Shown piece after piece: positions 49,357 to 59,278 of a stretch of DNA of 64,000 nucleotides. The DNA comes from Pseudomonas viridiflava (GTDB lineage: Bacteria > Pseudomonadota > Gammaproteobacteria > Pseudomonadales > Pseudomonadaceae). Under the pieces are notes generated by a model that saw only the letters and a program-made list of their open reading frames with translations, was not told where the DNA came from and ran no database searches. The position numbers and the translations under genes are program-made. The stretch covers positions 106,277 through 170,276 of the forward strand of contig NZ_UTHA01000068.1 of NCBI RefSeq assembly GCF_900582195.1. Direction: 5' to 3'. Numbering within the stretch: the first letter of the stretch is position 1; every line of letters starts with the position of its first letter.

Positions 49357-51573
49357 ATGTCACCCAAAAAGCCTGCCAAAGGCCCTCTCACCAACAACCC
49401 GCCAACACGAACCACGCAGCCGGCCACCCCGAATTTGCGGCCGCCCGACAACACGCAGACCGTGGTAGCGAGTTCTTCCACCAGCAGACCTGGCGAAACT
49501 TCGGCCCCCCCTGTCAGAAGCCATTTGCAACCTGGCGTAACAGTCAGCCGGTCGCCGTCCGGAGCGGCCCTGGTGTCGGCACCTGCGCGACGGCCACTGG
49601 CGGATTACTGGATCCCCAGCCACATTCGGCTGCCCATTGCCGATACACAAGGTTTTCGCATCGTCGAGGGCCGCCGGTACGTCGATGTGCCGGACGATCA
49701 CTCCGTCCTGGTGGTGATTGATCCGAAAATGGGCCTCTATCGAGCCACGCTGACGAGTGAGCGCAACCCTTCAGGCCCGCTGTTGAAGCTTGATCCGCAG
49801 AGCAAACTCTGGAAGCCGCTGGAGGACATGCCGTCCATTCGCTCTATTACCGACCTGAACGGGGATCTGGATAGCCATGAGAAAATGATGAATGAATCTG
49901 CAGCCCTGGCCAGAGAGCTGCAGAGCGCCTGGTTCGAATTGAAGGGCCAAGCGGGCGAACGAGCTGAAATCGTCAAATATGAGGTGCAGTACCACAGACA
50001 TCTCGCCGCTGTGGACAAATGCTTCGATTTCTACCTCAAGGAACAGGTCTCACTCCTGATCTACAAAGGCATCAGCGCTTATGAGGCCGAACTGTCCAGG
50101 ATTCAGCTAAAGCGCTTTGAAGTTCTTTGCAGAATCATGCAGGCAGGTGATCGGCGCAAACTGATCGATAGGCCACCGAGGGTGCGGTTCACTCTCGAAC
50201 ATCATCGTTCGAACGCCGGATACTTGAAGGGCAAACTTGCGCTTCTGCGCAAGCGCCAGATCATTGCCGACGAATTACTGCAAAAATCGCAATACAACCA
50301 GAACAGCTTTTCCGAGTGGGATTACGACCCTATGGAAATACACAGAGACACTGCCGACTGGTTGCATTCAAAGTGTCAGGTGCTGTCCGCCAATGCGGGC
50401 GTCAGCACACCTGCGAACCTTTCGTTGTCATTTTCGGAAACGACGCATGTCTTTCTTGGTATCGACGCTATCCCGCTGGACGCTCGTATTCCGGTATTGA
50501 GCGATCTGCTGGATCAATGTACCTCGATCAAGAATTCCTTTGAGTACCTTGAGTTTCCTTCGGGTTCCGCCGACGCCACTTCCCGGCAAGAAATCATCGA
50601 CGCCATCACGTCGTTCGAGAACACGCTGGAAGATCGGCTGGCCCTTTATCACCGTGATCTGGAAAACGTTCCGTTATTACCCTCGTCCGATCAGGCCATC
50701 GACTTCGATTTCATACCGGTTCAACGTACAAGCGAACCGGTACCGATGCCGACAAGGATGTTCCGCAGCGAACATAACGGGGTTCACAAGATCCGCCTCG
50801 GCCAACCGCGACTTGGTCCCGCTGGCGAAGAACTGATGGATGTCATGCACCCACACAACCCTACCGAGGTCCTGCAGACGTACGAGCGGCGAGAGGGAGG
50901 GTTGCACCGCCGTGTAGCCACCCCGGAAAAAAAACTGTCGAAGCTGACCACCGAAGCCGAGCAGCACCTGGCAATGTCCGATGAGTATCTGCGCGCGGCC
51001 TGGCAAAAAGAGGCGGCAAAACATAATGCATCAGGCATCGTGGATGAGTTGGTCACCAAAGCCATCGTGCTCGATGACCTCATTCCACAGATAGAAAAAG
51101 CTCCCAACCCTTCCGCAATCGAAGTCGGACCTGTCGTGCAGCGACTCAGGCAAGACAGCCAGCGATTACGCAAGGAAGCCGAAGAGATCCGCATCCGGCT
51201 TTTCAAGGACAAAAGCCACCTGAGTGCCGACCGGGTGGTGCATCTGATCAACCTCGACGAGCTGCGCGTCAAACGAACCCAAAGTCGGCAGCCGCTGGGC
51301 AAGGGCGCCAACAAAGAGTTTCTGGACACCTACCTGCTGAGCGACAAGCGTACGGGCGAGCGATTATGGGAGGCCCATTTTCACTATCCGGCAGCAGGCA
51401 CTTCTGAACGGGAGTTCAAAAGCACAGGTGGCCATCTGAAAACGCTGGATCAAGCCCGCAAAGGTGTCTCGTCCCAACGCCGGGACGAACAGGCCGGGCG
51501 TCCGCATGTCGCCATCTGGAGACTGACCCTCGACCGCAAAACAGCGCAGAAAATCTTCGACCTGGCGTCGTGA
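49357..51573 (+). CDS. Effector-like protein of the shared-module family, C-terminus unrecognised
   Basis: A 738-residue protein I cannot assign. Residues 1-80 are Pro/Ser/Thr-rich (MSPKKPAKGPLTNNPPTRTT...). Residues about 83-158 are the module shared with the genes at 3701 and 51665 (ADTQGFR..GRRYVDV....GLYRATLTSERNPSGPLL...LWKPLEDM). Residues about 165-470 look helical, with long Leu/Glu/Arg-rich stretches; residues about 480-530 contain a second conserved-looking segment (NGVHKIRLGQPRLGPAGEELMDVMHP), and the last 90 residues (from KGANKEFLDTYLLSDKRTGERLWEAHFHYP) form a compact alpha/beta-like end. AAGGATG lies before the ATG. No signal peptide. It is 91 bases upstream of the NEL-ligase gene on the same strand. 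Confidence 0.75.
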   Translation: MSPKKPAKGPLTNNPPTRTTQPATPNLRPPDNTQTVVASSSTSRPGETSAPPVRSHLQPGVTVSRSPSGAALVSAPARRPLADYWIPSHIRLPIADTQGFRIVEGRRYVDVPDDHSVLVVIDPKMGLYRATLTSERNPSGPLLKLDPQSKLWKPLEDMPSIRSITDLNGDLDSHEKMMNESAALARELQSAWFELKGQAGERAEIVKYEVQYHRHLAAVDKCFDFYLKEQVSLLIYKGISAYEAELSRIQLKRFEVLCRIMQAGDRRKLIDRPPRVRFTLEHHRSNAGYLKGKLALLRKRQIIADELLQKSQYNQNSFSEWDYDPMEIHRDTADWLHSKCQVLSANAGVSTPANLSLSFSETTHVFLGIDAIPLDARIPVLSDLLDQCTSIKNSFEYLEFPSGSADATSRQEIIDAITSFENTLEDRLALYHRDLENVPLLPSSDQAIDFDFIPVQRTSEPVPMPTRMFRSEHNGVHKIRLGQPRLGPAGEELMDVMHPHNPTEVLQTYERREGGLHRRVATPEKKLSKLTTEAEQHLAMSDEYLRAAWQKEAAKHNASGIVDELVTKAIVLDDLIPQIEKAPNPSAIEVGPVVQRLRQDSQRLRKEAEEIRIRLFKDKSHLSADRVVHLINLDELRVKRTQSRQPLGKGANKEFLDTYLLSDKRTGERLWEAHFHYPAAGTSEREFKSTGGHLKTLDQARKGVSSQRRDEQAGRPHVAIWRLTLDRKTAQKIFDLAS

Positions 51574-51664
51574 AACCCTAGCTGATCAGCGGCAATGACG
51601 CCGCCCCTGCCATCAACGCTTGTTTATACGAGCTGGTGCGCAAACTCTACAAGGATAGAAAGAT

Positions 51665-54600
51665 ATGCCCGTTAAATCGTCTGCCAAAGGCAGCAGCTCC
51701 GCCAATACCCCCATTCGACAAAACGCTGGACCAGAGGTAGACCCCCCACACCTTGAACCGCCACTGCGCACAGGTATCGATCTCTCGACACCGGCCGCCC
51801 CTTCGCTGCGACCGGGCAGGCCAGGCACGCAAGCCGGCATCGATGCGATCGAGCCGGCACCGGCCATCACGGTGCATTCGACCCTTTCGTCACCAGGTAC
51901 CTCTCACCCGATCACTCAGCCACTGGAACATTATCGACTCGCCGTACCGCCAGTTTTGGCGCAAGCCGATGACAACGGTTTAAGGACGCACAGGGGTCGG
52001 GAATACGCGGAGATTGCCGACGGCGGCATCGTGCAGGTTGGCACGGATCCGCTCACCGGCCTGTCGCGGGCCAGGTTGTCGAGCGAATCGAAACCCTCCG
52101 GTCCATTGCTACTGCGCGATGCCGAGAGCGGGCTGTGGCACAGGCTGGAAGACTTTGAACCGAACACCTTTCGTTTAAGCGATACCCGACTGGAACCGTT
52201 TCGCACAGGGCTGGATTTCAACCACGCAGAACCTGGCAGCGACGGCCTTCATCGATTCGACGGCAAACTCTACGCGGTGATCGAAAACCACGCCTATCAG
52301 GTCTTGCATGATGCCGATAGCTCAACGCCGTTGGCGGCAGTGATGCGCATTGTGCGCAGCGACGACCCGGTGGCCAGCGACAGCGCAAACCGCTATGTCG
52401 CCTCGCGTCCGGGAAGGTCGGAACCGATTGTTTTCGATGCCATACAAGGCTGGGTGGGTATCACGGTCGCCGGAGCGGGCGGGATGATACGCAGCGATGG
52501 TGGTCACGCGCCTGTTCGTCTGGGGCTACGGGACCGGCTATCTCTGACCCTCAATAAATTGCGCGGCTCGAAGTCCCGCGCGAAAAAATTGTTCCCGGAT
52601 CGTACAGATGACGAGATAAGCGACTTCATCAAGTCATTGGGAGATGATATCGCGGGAGGTTTGACCCGCCGCGAAACCGAGTACAAAACACTCAAGGTCG
52701 AGCTGAATGCCTGGGTCAGACAATCTTCCCTCGCGTCGGCACCGGGCACATCACGAACCAACGCGCAGCAGGTCGCTAAAAGCCTCAAACTTTGCTGGCG
52801 TCATCAGAGCGGGGGAATTCTCAGCCTGATGACCGGAAATGCAACGCTGCCCGCGCTGACCGCAGATTTCAGCCATGTCAGGCACCTGACTCTGCAATCG
52901 GTCACCTGGTCCGACTCGGCCAACACATTTCTCGGCAATTTTTCCGGCCTGGAGTCTCTGCAGATCAACGACTCAGCACTGGGTACATTGCCCAAAGCCA
53001 TTGTGCAGATGTCCAATCTGAGCAAGCTGGATCTGAGTTCGAACCGTATTGCCCTCAATGAGCAAACGGCGGGAGAGCTGAGCACTCTGGGCAAACTCAA
53101 GCAACTTGACCTGTCAGGCAATCCACTGGGTAAAACGCCTGATTTTGCCGGTATGGCTGACCTGGAAATACTGAATCTGAGCGATGCACAACTGGTTCAG
53201 TGGCCAACGGGTTTGCGTAATCAGACCAAACTGACCCGGCTGGACTTGCGCAAAAACCAGCTGACCGAGGTTCCAGAGGCACACCTCACCCCCTCGACGG
53301 ATGAACTCGAGGCGGTCACACGGATCAACCGCGTCACGCTGCTTGAGGGCAATCCTTTCCCGCCGGACTACTGGGAAAAGCTTGAAGTATTTTGGCGACG
53401 CGTGGCGACCGCGCACCCGCAGCTGAGCACCGACGCATTGGCGGGCGCATTCAGACTTGATGGTGATATGCCCGAGGTCGCCACAGTGCAGCGGGTCTAT
53501 CCGGACAAGAACGCCCAAGAAGCCCGGATATTTTTCACCGGTCTGGATGATGAAGGCAAAATAAAACTGGCTCGGCGCGTTGAGGAACTGGACTCACTCG
53601 AAGCCCGGTTGAATGCTTATGTCGACAGCAGCCAGGCCGATTCAGCCAGCGCTGACTCACCCGCAAAAAAACAGGCGCGGCGCGTCGCCAGAATCATCAA
53701 AGACTGCTGGCTTCAAGACTCGGGAACGACACTGAAGCTGGCATCCCTCAATGCGCCGCTCCCCGCCCTGACCGCAGACTTCAGTCATGTCAGATTACTG
53801 ATCCTGAATGAAGTTACCTGGTCGGGTGATGCCGACCTGTTCCTGTCCAACTTTACTCATCTGGAGCACTTGATAATCAACCGTTGCGGGATTGAAACCT
53901 TGCCTCGATCCGTTGGGGCGATGAGTAGACTGAACAACCTCAACTTGAGCAATAACCGACTGAAACTGGATCAGGAAAGTGCGGCAACACTGAGTGCCAT
54001 GCATCACCTGAACACCGTCGTACTCTCCGAAAATCCTGCGATCGGGCTGCTCCCGGACTTTAGCAACATGTCAGGATTGAAATACCTGTTCCTGGATAAA
54101 ACCGGAATCGATCAGTGGCCGACCGGACTGCAAGACAAGACGGGGCTGATCATCGTTGATTTGCGTGACAACCATTTGAAAGAAGTGCCGCAGGAGTTCA
54201 TCAATCCGGCGCCGGATCAGTTGCTGACTGTCGCCTCAATCAACAGCAGCACGCATCTCGATGGCAATGATTTCCCGCCCGACTACTGGAAAACCTTCGA
54301 CAGCTACTGGCGGCGTGTAAGCCGGGTAGCCCCGGATCTGCTGACGTCTCACCATAGCGTGATGTTTGATAGCGACAACTCGCTGACGCAGCGTTATCGG
54401 CGACTGTTTCCAAACAAGGACGTCAAAAAGTGCAGGGAATACCTCTGGAGTTTTGACGGCGATACAGCGGCCACCAAGGTCCACAACCTCGAGCTGGAGT
54501 TCGGCACGCTGAAACGTCAGCTCGATGCGTGGGTTTACTCTGGTGGAGGTAATCGAGGCGGATATATTCGGGCGGACCAACTGGCGGTCAACGCCCGGAC

Positions 54601-56323
54601 CCGTCCTGACAGGCTCACGGCGAGTAACCGGATTATCAGTTGCTGGCGGCAAGAGACACTCCCGAAACGGGCCAATGACCGAACGCCCATCGGCCTGGAA
54701 CTGAATCTCAGCGGCCTGAGATTGCCAAGCCTGCCGGACATCGATGTGGACTTCAGTCACGTTGGCTCTCTCAAACTGAGCAATATGGACCTGAGCACCT
54801 CGCCAGAAGGCTTTCTGACTCGTTTTCGCCATGTCCGCTGGCTGGACCTGTCACGAAATCAACTGCGCCAACTGCCACCTGCGGTTGGAGAAATGGGCGG
54901 GCTGACGCGACTGTTTCTGCAGGAGAACCAGATTTCCCTGACAGCCGACACTGCCCGTGTTCTGTCAGAACGAACAACCCTGCGAGCTCTTTGGCTGCAT
55001 GAGAATCCGCGACTGGGTATCACGCCGGATTTCAGCGCGATCGTCGATCTGCGCTCGATCGATCTGGCCAACACCGGTATCGACACCTTTCCGACAGGTA
55101 TTGCCGATCAGCCCCTGCTGGACACTATCAATCTGAGCAACAACCGAATAACGCAGATTCCGGATTCTGTCATTGCGCCGCCGGACGCGCGCCTGGCGCA
55201 CACCGTGCGTATCAACAATGTGACCGACATCAGCAACAATCCGCTGTCCGCAGCGACTCAGACCCGGCTGACCCAGTACAACGATCGCCTGATACAAGCC
55301 GAAACCCCGCTGACTGGCTGGAGAAATCTGGTCGATACGGCGCGAGGTCTCGCCCCTGTAATCACCCGTAGAACAACAGACGATCCCGTGGCGCGCTGGA
55401 CCGCAGGACTTACGGCGGAACAGTTGGCAGCCAGAAGAATCCAGTGGCAGACACTGCGCGATCAGCCACGCTCGGATGGCCTGTTCAATACATTTGAACG
55501 CTTGCTGGAGTCTCCCACCGGGCACAATGAACTTCAGAGTCGAGTCTGGAAGCTGATCGACAGCATTACCGAGAACACTCCAGAGTCCGAACGTCTGCGC
55601 AACGAAGTGTTCGATCGGGCGGGTGACGCAGCTTGCTGCGATCGAGCGGCTTTCACCTTCGCCAATCTGGAAACCCGAATGATGATGCATCACGCCCTTG
55701 CCCAGGCCAGCGACAAGGCGCAGGGGCCAAAGCTGTTCGCATTATCCAAAGCGTTGTTCCGTTTGCATGAAGTCGACAAGATCGCCTCGGCGGACATTGC
55801 GCAACGCGAGGCCGCCCTTGCAGCAGACAGATCGCCGCAAGAAGCAGCAACACTCGCACCGCCTCGTATTCCGGAGGAGATCGAGATCAGGCTCTTCTAT
55901 CGCCACGGTTTGAAAGACCGACTGCAATTGCCGGGACAACCGGAAAGAATGGGGTTTTCTCGTCTGGCCGGCGTTTCAAAAACGCAGGTGGAGGACGCGT
56001 ACAAGAAAGTCATCGCGCTGGATAACTCCCCTGAAGAGTTTCAGGAATTGGTGTCGAGAGAGTTCTGGCAAAAATTCCTCACTCACAAGTACCAGGAAGT
56101 TTTCGAAAAGCAGCGTCAGCCATTTCAGGATCGGCAGGCAGCACTCGACGAGTCGCACGCGGCCAAAGAGCTATCGTTTGCCGATTACGACGCGCAATCC
56201 AAAGCGATGCAGGCATCGTTGATGGTCGAGGAAGCGGCATTGATCGAAACACTGACGCGGCAAGAGCTTGCCGAGTACTCGGCGGCCAGCACCGTTGAAG
56301 AAACGGTGGACGCAAGCGCATAA
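51665..56323 (+). CDS. LRR protein with C-terminal NEL-type E3 ubiquitin ligase domain
   Basis: A 1552-residue effector-like protein. Layout: disordered Pro/Ser-rich start (1-85, MPVKSSAKGS...); shared module (about 88-164); a second related segment (about 190-266, DGLHRFDGKLYAVIENHAYQ); three consecutive cassettes of about 302 residues starting near 309, 611 and 914, each with (L/V)(F)YP(D/N)K-type start, a helical stretch, and leucine-rich repeats (LxxLxLSxNxL); then a C-terminal NEL-like domain (about 1230-1535). The candidate catalytic Cys1324 lies in ACCDRAAFTFANLE, matching the CEDR..L motif of IpaH/SspH ligases. NEL proteins transfer ubiquitin in host cells. No signal peptide. AAGGA precedes ATG 51665. 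Secretion route is not visible here. Confidence 0.85.
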   Translation: MPVKSSAKGSSSANTPIRQNAGPEVDPPHLEPPLRTGIDLSTPAAPSLRPGRPGTQAGIDAIEPAPAITVHSTLSSPGTSHPITQPLEHYRLAVPPVLAQADDNGLRTHRGREYAEIADGGIVQVGTDPLTGLSRARLSSESKPSGPLLLRDAESGLWHRLEDFEPNTFRLSDTRLEPFRTGLDFNHAEPGSDGLHRFDGKLYAVIENHAYQVLHDADSSTPLAAVMRIVRSDDPVASDSANRYVASRPGRSEPIVFDAIQGWVGITVAGAGGMIRSDGGHAPVRLGLRDRLSLTLNKLRGSKSRAKKLFPDRTDDEISDFIKSLGDDIAGGLTRRETEYKTLKVELNAWVRQSSLASAPGTSRTNAQQVAKSLKLCWRHQSGGILSLMTGNATLPALTADFSHVRHLTLQSVTWSDSANTFLGNFSGLESLQINDSALGTLPKAIVQMSNLSKLDLSSNRIALNEQTAGELSTLGKLKQLDLSGNPLGKTPDFAGMADLEILNLSDAQLVQWPTGLRNQTKLTRLDLRKNQLTEVPEAHLTPSTDELEAVTRINRVTLLEGNPFPPDYWEKLEVFWRRVATAHPQLSTDALAGAFRLDGDMPEVATVQRVYPDKNAQEARIFFTGLDDEGKIKLARRVEELDSLEARLNAYVDSSQADSASADSPAKKQARRVARIIKDCWLQDSGTTLKLASLNAPLPALTADFSHVRLLILNEVTWSGDADLFLSNFTHLEHLIINRCGIETLPRSVGAMSRLNNLNLSNNRLKLDQESAATLSAMHHLNTVVLSENPAIGLLPDFSNMSGLKYLFLDKTGIDQWPTGLQDKTGLIIVDLRDNHLKEVPQEFINPAPDQLLTVASINSSTHLDGNDFPPDYWKTFDSYWRRVSRVAPDLLTSHHSVMFDSDNSLTQRYRRLFPNKDVKKCREYLWSFDGDTAATKVHNLELEFGTLKRQLDAWVYSGGGNRGGYIRADQLAVNARTRPDRLTASNRIISCWRQETLPKRANDRTPIGLELNLSGLRLPSLPDIDVDFSHVGSLKLSNMDLSTSPEGFLTRFRHVRWLDLSRNQLRQLPPAVGEMGGLTRLFLQENQISLTADTARVLSERTTLRALWLHENPRLGITPDFSAIVDLRSIDLANTGIDTFPTGIADQPLLDTINLSNNRITQIPDSVIAPPDARLAHTVRINNVTDISNNPLSAATQTRLTQYNDRLIQAETPLTGWRNLVDTARGLAPVITRRTTDDPVARWTAGLTAEQLAARRIQWQTLRDQPRSDGLFNTFERLLESPTGHNELQSRVWKLIDSITENTPESERLRNEVFDRAGDAACCDRAAFTFANLETRMMMHHALAQASDKAQGPKLFALSKALFRLHEVDKIASADIAQREAALAADRSPQEAATLAPPRIPEEIEIRLFYRHGLKDRLQLPGQPERMGFSRLAGVSKTQVEDAYKKVIALDNSPEEFQELVSREFWQKFLTHKYQEVFEKQRQPFQDRQAALDESHAAKELSFADYDAQSKAMQASLMVEEAALIETLTRQELAEYSAASTVEETVDASA

Positions 56324-56365
56324 ATCGACAGGAACAGGTGTTGGCCGAAAGGTTTCGGCCAGCAT

Positions 56366-57763
56366 TTATTCATCATCGTCGAAGTTGTAACTGCCCGGCG
56401 CAAGGTTTTCGAAACGGGTGTATTTGCCGATGAACGCCAGGCGGATAAAACCGATCGGGCCGTTACGCTGCTTGCCGATGATGATTTCGGCGATGCCCTT
56501 GTGTTCGGTTTCCGGGTGATAAACCTCATCGCGGTACACGAACATGATTACGTCGGCGTCCTGCTCGATCGCTCCGGATTCACGCAAGTCGGAGTTCACC
56601 GGGCGCTTGTTGGGACGCTGTTCGAGGGAACGGTTGAGCTGCGACAGCGCGACCACCGGGCAGTTGAATTCCTTGGCCAGCGCTTTCAGGGATCGCGAGA
56701 TCTCGGAAATCTCGTTGGTCCGGTTATCACCACTGGAACCGGGGATCTGCATCAGTTGCAGGTAGTCGATCATGATCAGGCCGACGTCACCGTGTTCACG
56801 CACCAGACGCCGGGTTCGCGCACGCATTTCCGACGGGCTGATGCCAGCAGTGTCATCGATGAACAGCTTGCGGTCGTTTAGCAGGTTGACCGCCGAGGTC
56901 AGGCGCGGCCAGTCATCGTCTTCCAGTTGGCCGGAACGCACTTTGGTCTGGTCGATGCGCCCAAGCGACGAGAGCATACGCATGATCAGCGATTCACCTG
57001 GCATCTCGAGGGAGTACACCAGAACCGCCTTCTCGCTGCGCAACACGGCGTTTTCCACCAGGTTCATTGCGAAGGTGGTTTTACCCATCGACGGACGACC
57101 GGCGACGATGATCAAGTCGGCCGGCTGCAGGCCGCTGGTTTTCTCGTCGAGGTCGGTGTAACCGGTGGAAAGACCGGTGATGGCGTTGTCGGTGTTGAAC
57201 AAGGTGTCGATTCGGTCGATAGCCTTGGTCAGCAAATCGTTCACACCCACCGGGCCACCGGTTTTTGGCCGGGCCTCGGCGATCTGGAAGATTTGCCGTT
57301 CGGCTTCGTCGAGAATTTCGGCGGCGGTGCGGCCTTCCGGGTTAAACGCACTGTCGGCGATTTCGGTACTGATACCGATCAACTGGCGCAACGTCGCGCG
57401 TTCGCGAACGATCTGCGCATAGGCCTTGATGTTGGCGACAGACGGCGTGTTCTTCGCCAATTCGCCGAGGTAGCCGAGGCCGCCGACCTGTGAGGTCTGC
57501 CCTTCCTTGTCCAGTTGCTCGGACAGGGTCACGACGTCGATCGGCATGTTCTGATCGGCCAGCTTGGCGATCGCACGGAAGATCAGACGGTGGTCATGTC
57601 GATAGAAATCGCCATCGGAGACTTGATCGAGCACGCGTTCCCAGGCGTTGTTGTCCAGCATCAGACCACCGAGTACAGCCTGTTCGGCCTCGATGGAGTG
57701 CGGCGGCACCTTCAGGGCAGCGGTTTGCAGATCGTATTGCTCGGGAGCGGAGATATCGTTCAT
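56366..57763 (-). CDS. dnaB: Replicative DNA helicase DnaB
   Basis: Hexameric 5'-3' helicase of the chromosomal replication fork; 465 residues. N-terminal domain with PPHSIEAEQAVLGGLMLDNNAWERVLDQV (about 19-47), linker, and RecA-like domain with Walker A GRPSMGKTTFAMN (about 210-222) and Walker B VGLIMIDYLQLM (about 316-327). ATG at 57763 gives the usual MNDISAPEQYDLQ start. It follows the rplI terminator on the same strand and probably has its own promoter. Confidence 0.97.
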   Translation of the reverse strand: MNDISAPEQYDLQTAALKVPPHSIEAEQAVLGGLMLDNNAWERVLDQVSDGDFYRHDHRLIFRAIAKLADQNMPIDVVTLSEQLDKEGQTSQVGGLGYLGELAKNTPSVANIKAYAQIVRERATLRQLIGISTEIADSAFNPEGRTAAEILDEAERQIFQIAEARPKTGGPVGVNDLLTKAIDRIDTLFNTDNAITGLSTGYTDLDEKTSGLQPADLIIVAGRPSMGKTTFAMNLVENAVLRSEKAVLVYSLEMPGESLIMRMLSSLGRIDQTKVRSGQLEDDDWPRLTSAVNLLNDRKLFIDDTAGISPSEMRARTRRLVREHGDVGLIMIDYLQLMQIPGSSGDNRTNEISEISRSLKALAKEFNCPVVALSQLNRSLEQRPNKRPVNSDLRESGAIEQDADVIMFVYRDEVYHPETEHKGIAEIIIGKQRNGPIGFIRLAFIGKYTRFENLAPGSYNFDDDE

Positions 57764-57797
57764 GGCCACTTGTGTTGTTTGGAAAAACAGGGAATTC

Positions 57798-57837
57798 AGA
57801 AAGACAAAGGGCACGACCTGTAAACAGGATCGTGCCC
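57798..57837 (-). terminator. Terminator of the rpsF-rpsR-rplI operon
   Basis: On the minus strand GGGCACGA / TCGTGCCC stem (57809-57837) with inner CCTGT/ACAGG, followed by TTTGTCTTTC. It lies 46 bases after the rplI stop and before dnaB. Confidence 0.85.
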
Positions 57838-57882
57838 GATGTTAACCGTCTGACGGACAAGCCGCCAGCCGATCAGTGTTGC

Positions 57883-58329
57883 TTAAGCTGCTACCACGAC
57901 AACGCGTACGGTGGCTTCAACTTCGGCGTGCAGGTGCACAGCCACGTCGAATTCACCCACGTTGCGGATGGTGCCGTTCGGCAGACGAACTTCGCTCTTC
58001 TGCACTTCAACGCCGGAGGCGGTCAGTGCGTCAGCGATGTCGTGAGTACCGATCGAACCGAACAGCTTGCCTTCGTCGCCAGCGGTGGCAGTGATGGTCA
58101 CTTCCAGCTCGGCCAGTTGGGCAGCACGGCTTTCAGCCGATGCTTTACGGTCTGCGGCAGCTTTTTCCAGCTCGGCACGACGCTCTTCGAACGCAGCCAG
58201 GTTGGCAGCGGTCGCAGCGGTAGCTTTGCCGAAAGGCAGCAGGTAGTTACGGCCGTAACCGGCCTTAACGTTTACTTTGTCGCCCAGGTTGCCCAGGTTG
58301 GCGATTTTTTCCAGAAGGATCAGTTGCAT
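57883..58329 (-). CDS. rplI: 50S ribosomal protein L9
   Basis: 148-residue L9, binding 23S rRNA at the base of the L1 stalk. The N-domain [36 protein letters not shown] is canonical, then a long connecting helix (about 40-75) and C-domain. Last gene of the rpsF-rpsR-DUF2232-rplI operon. Confidence 0.98.
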   Translation of the reverse strand: MQLILLEKIANLGNLGDKVNVKAGYGRNYLLPFGKATAATAANLAAFEERRAELEKAAADRKASAESRAAQLAELEVTITATAGDEGKLFGSIGTHDIADALTASGVEVQKSEVRLPNGTIRNVGEFDVAVHLHAEVEATVRVVVVAA

Positions 58330-58348
58330 GTGGAAATCCTCTTAACTT

Positions 58349-59242
58349 TTAACCTTCACCGTTCGCGTTATCGGCGTCTTTCGACACGTGACGACCGCGA
58401 AAATCAATCAGGCTGTCGACAATGGCCAGGACCACGAGCAACGGATAGATCAGCTGCATGAACAGCAGCAGCGTGACGTACAACCCCACCAGCCAGAAAC
58501 CGGCCAGTCGCTTCTGCCCGACCAGCCCGTGAATCAGGGCAAGTCCGGCGAACACCAGCGGTACACTGCACAACGGCGTCAACATGGCCATCTGTGCACC
58601 GAGATTCGGGCCCAGAAGCATCAACGCCAGCAGCAACATCGCCGGCCCCAGCGGGATCCGGATGGCGCGAAACTCGCGACCAAAACCACCCGGGTTGTAC
58701 AACAACGCCTGCCAATGCCGCCCGACAATCAGGCTCAGCACGCTGACGATCTGCAACAACGCCGCAATCAGTCCGGTCAGGACTGGTGCGATCAGGGACG
58801 CGAAACGCGCTTGCTCATCGACCGACAATTGCTTGTAAGTCTCACCGAGAAGCGCCGGCATGACCTTTATCAAGGCCTGCGCGAGCATCTCGATCTGGGC
58901 CGCAAACGCTGCCCCGAGCACCACTGAAAACACCACTCCAATCACTACGCTGACCAGCAGCGTGCGAACCCAGGACTCACTTGCGCGCAAAACCAACGCA
59001 AGCCCCGAAGACCCCAGCAGCACCAGAAGTGCGCGTGGGTCATCGGCATACAGCCACCAGATCAATGCCGGCAGCAGCCCCAGAGACAGAACGCCCAGGG
59101 CGTCCGTCAGTCCGCGCCGCAGCAGCACAAGGCTCCCGGCGGCAGCGCCCAACCAATACAACAACGGCAATGTTGCACATCCGGCCACCACGAGAGTGGC
59201 CTGCATACGGCCTCGCATGATGAACTCAGCTAAGCCACGCAT
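58349..59242 (-). CDS. DUF2232-type integral membrane protein in the rpsF operon
   Basis: A 297-residue protein with about eight hydrophobic helices and a short charged tail (FRGRHVSKDADNANGEG). It resembles YybS/DUF2232 membrane proteins, which in pseudomonads sit between rpsR and rplI. AAAGGA is 8 bases before ATG 59242. Function unknown; the fold is related to small-molecule (ECF-type) transporter components. Confidence 0.8.
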   Translation of the reverse strand: MRGLAEFIMRGRMQATLVVAGCATLPLLYWLGAAAGSLVLLRRGLTDALGVLSLGLLPALIWWLYADDPRALLVLLGSSGLALVLRASESWVRTLLVSVVIGVVFSVVLGAAFAAQIEMLAQALIKVMPALLGETYKQLSVDEQARFASLIAPVLTGLIAALLQIVSVLSLIVGRHWQALLYNPGGFGREFRAIRIPLGPAMLLLALMLLGPNLGAQMAMLTPLCSVPLVFAGLALIHGLVGQKRLAGFWLVGLYVTLLLFMQLIYPLLVVLAIVDSLIDFRGRHVSKDADNANGEG

Positions 59243-59278
59243 GCATTCAATCCTTTGCTACTTGTCGACTGCCCGGTC

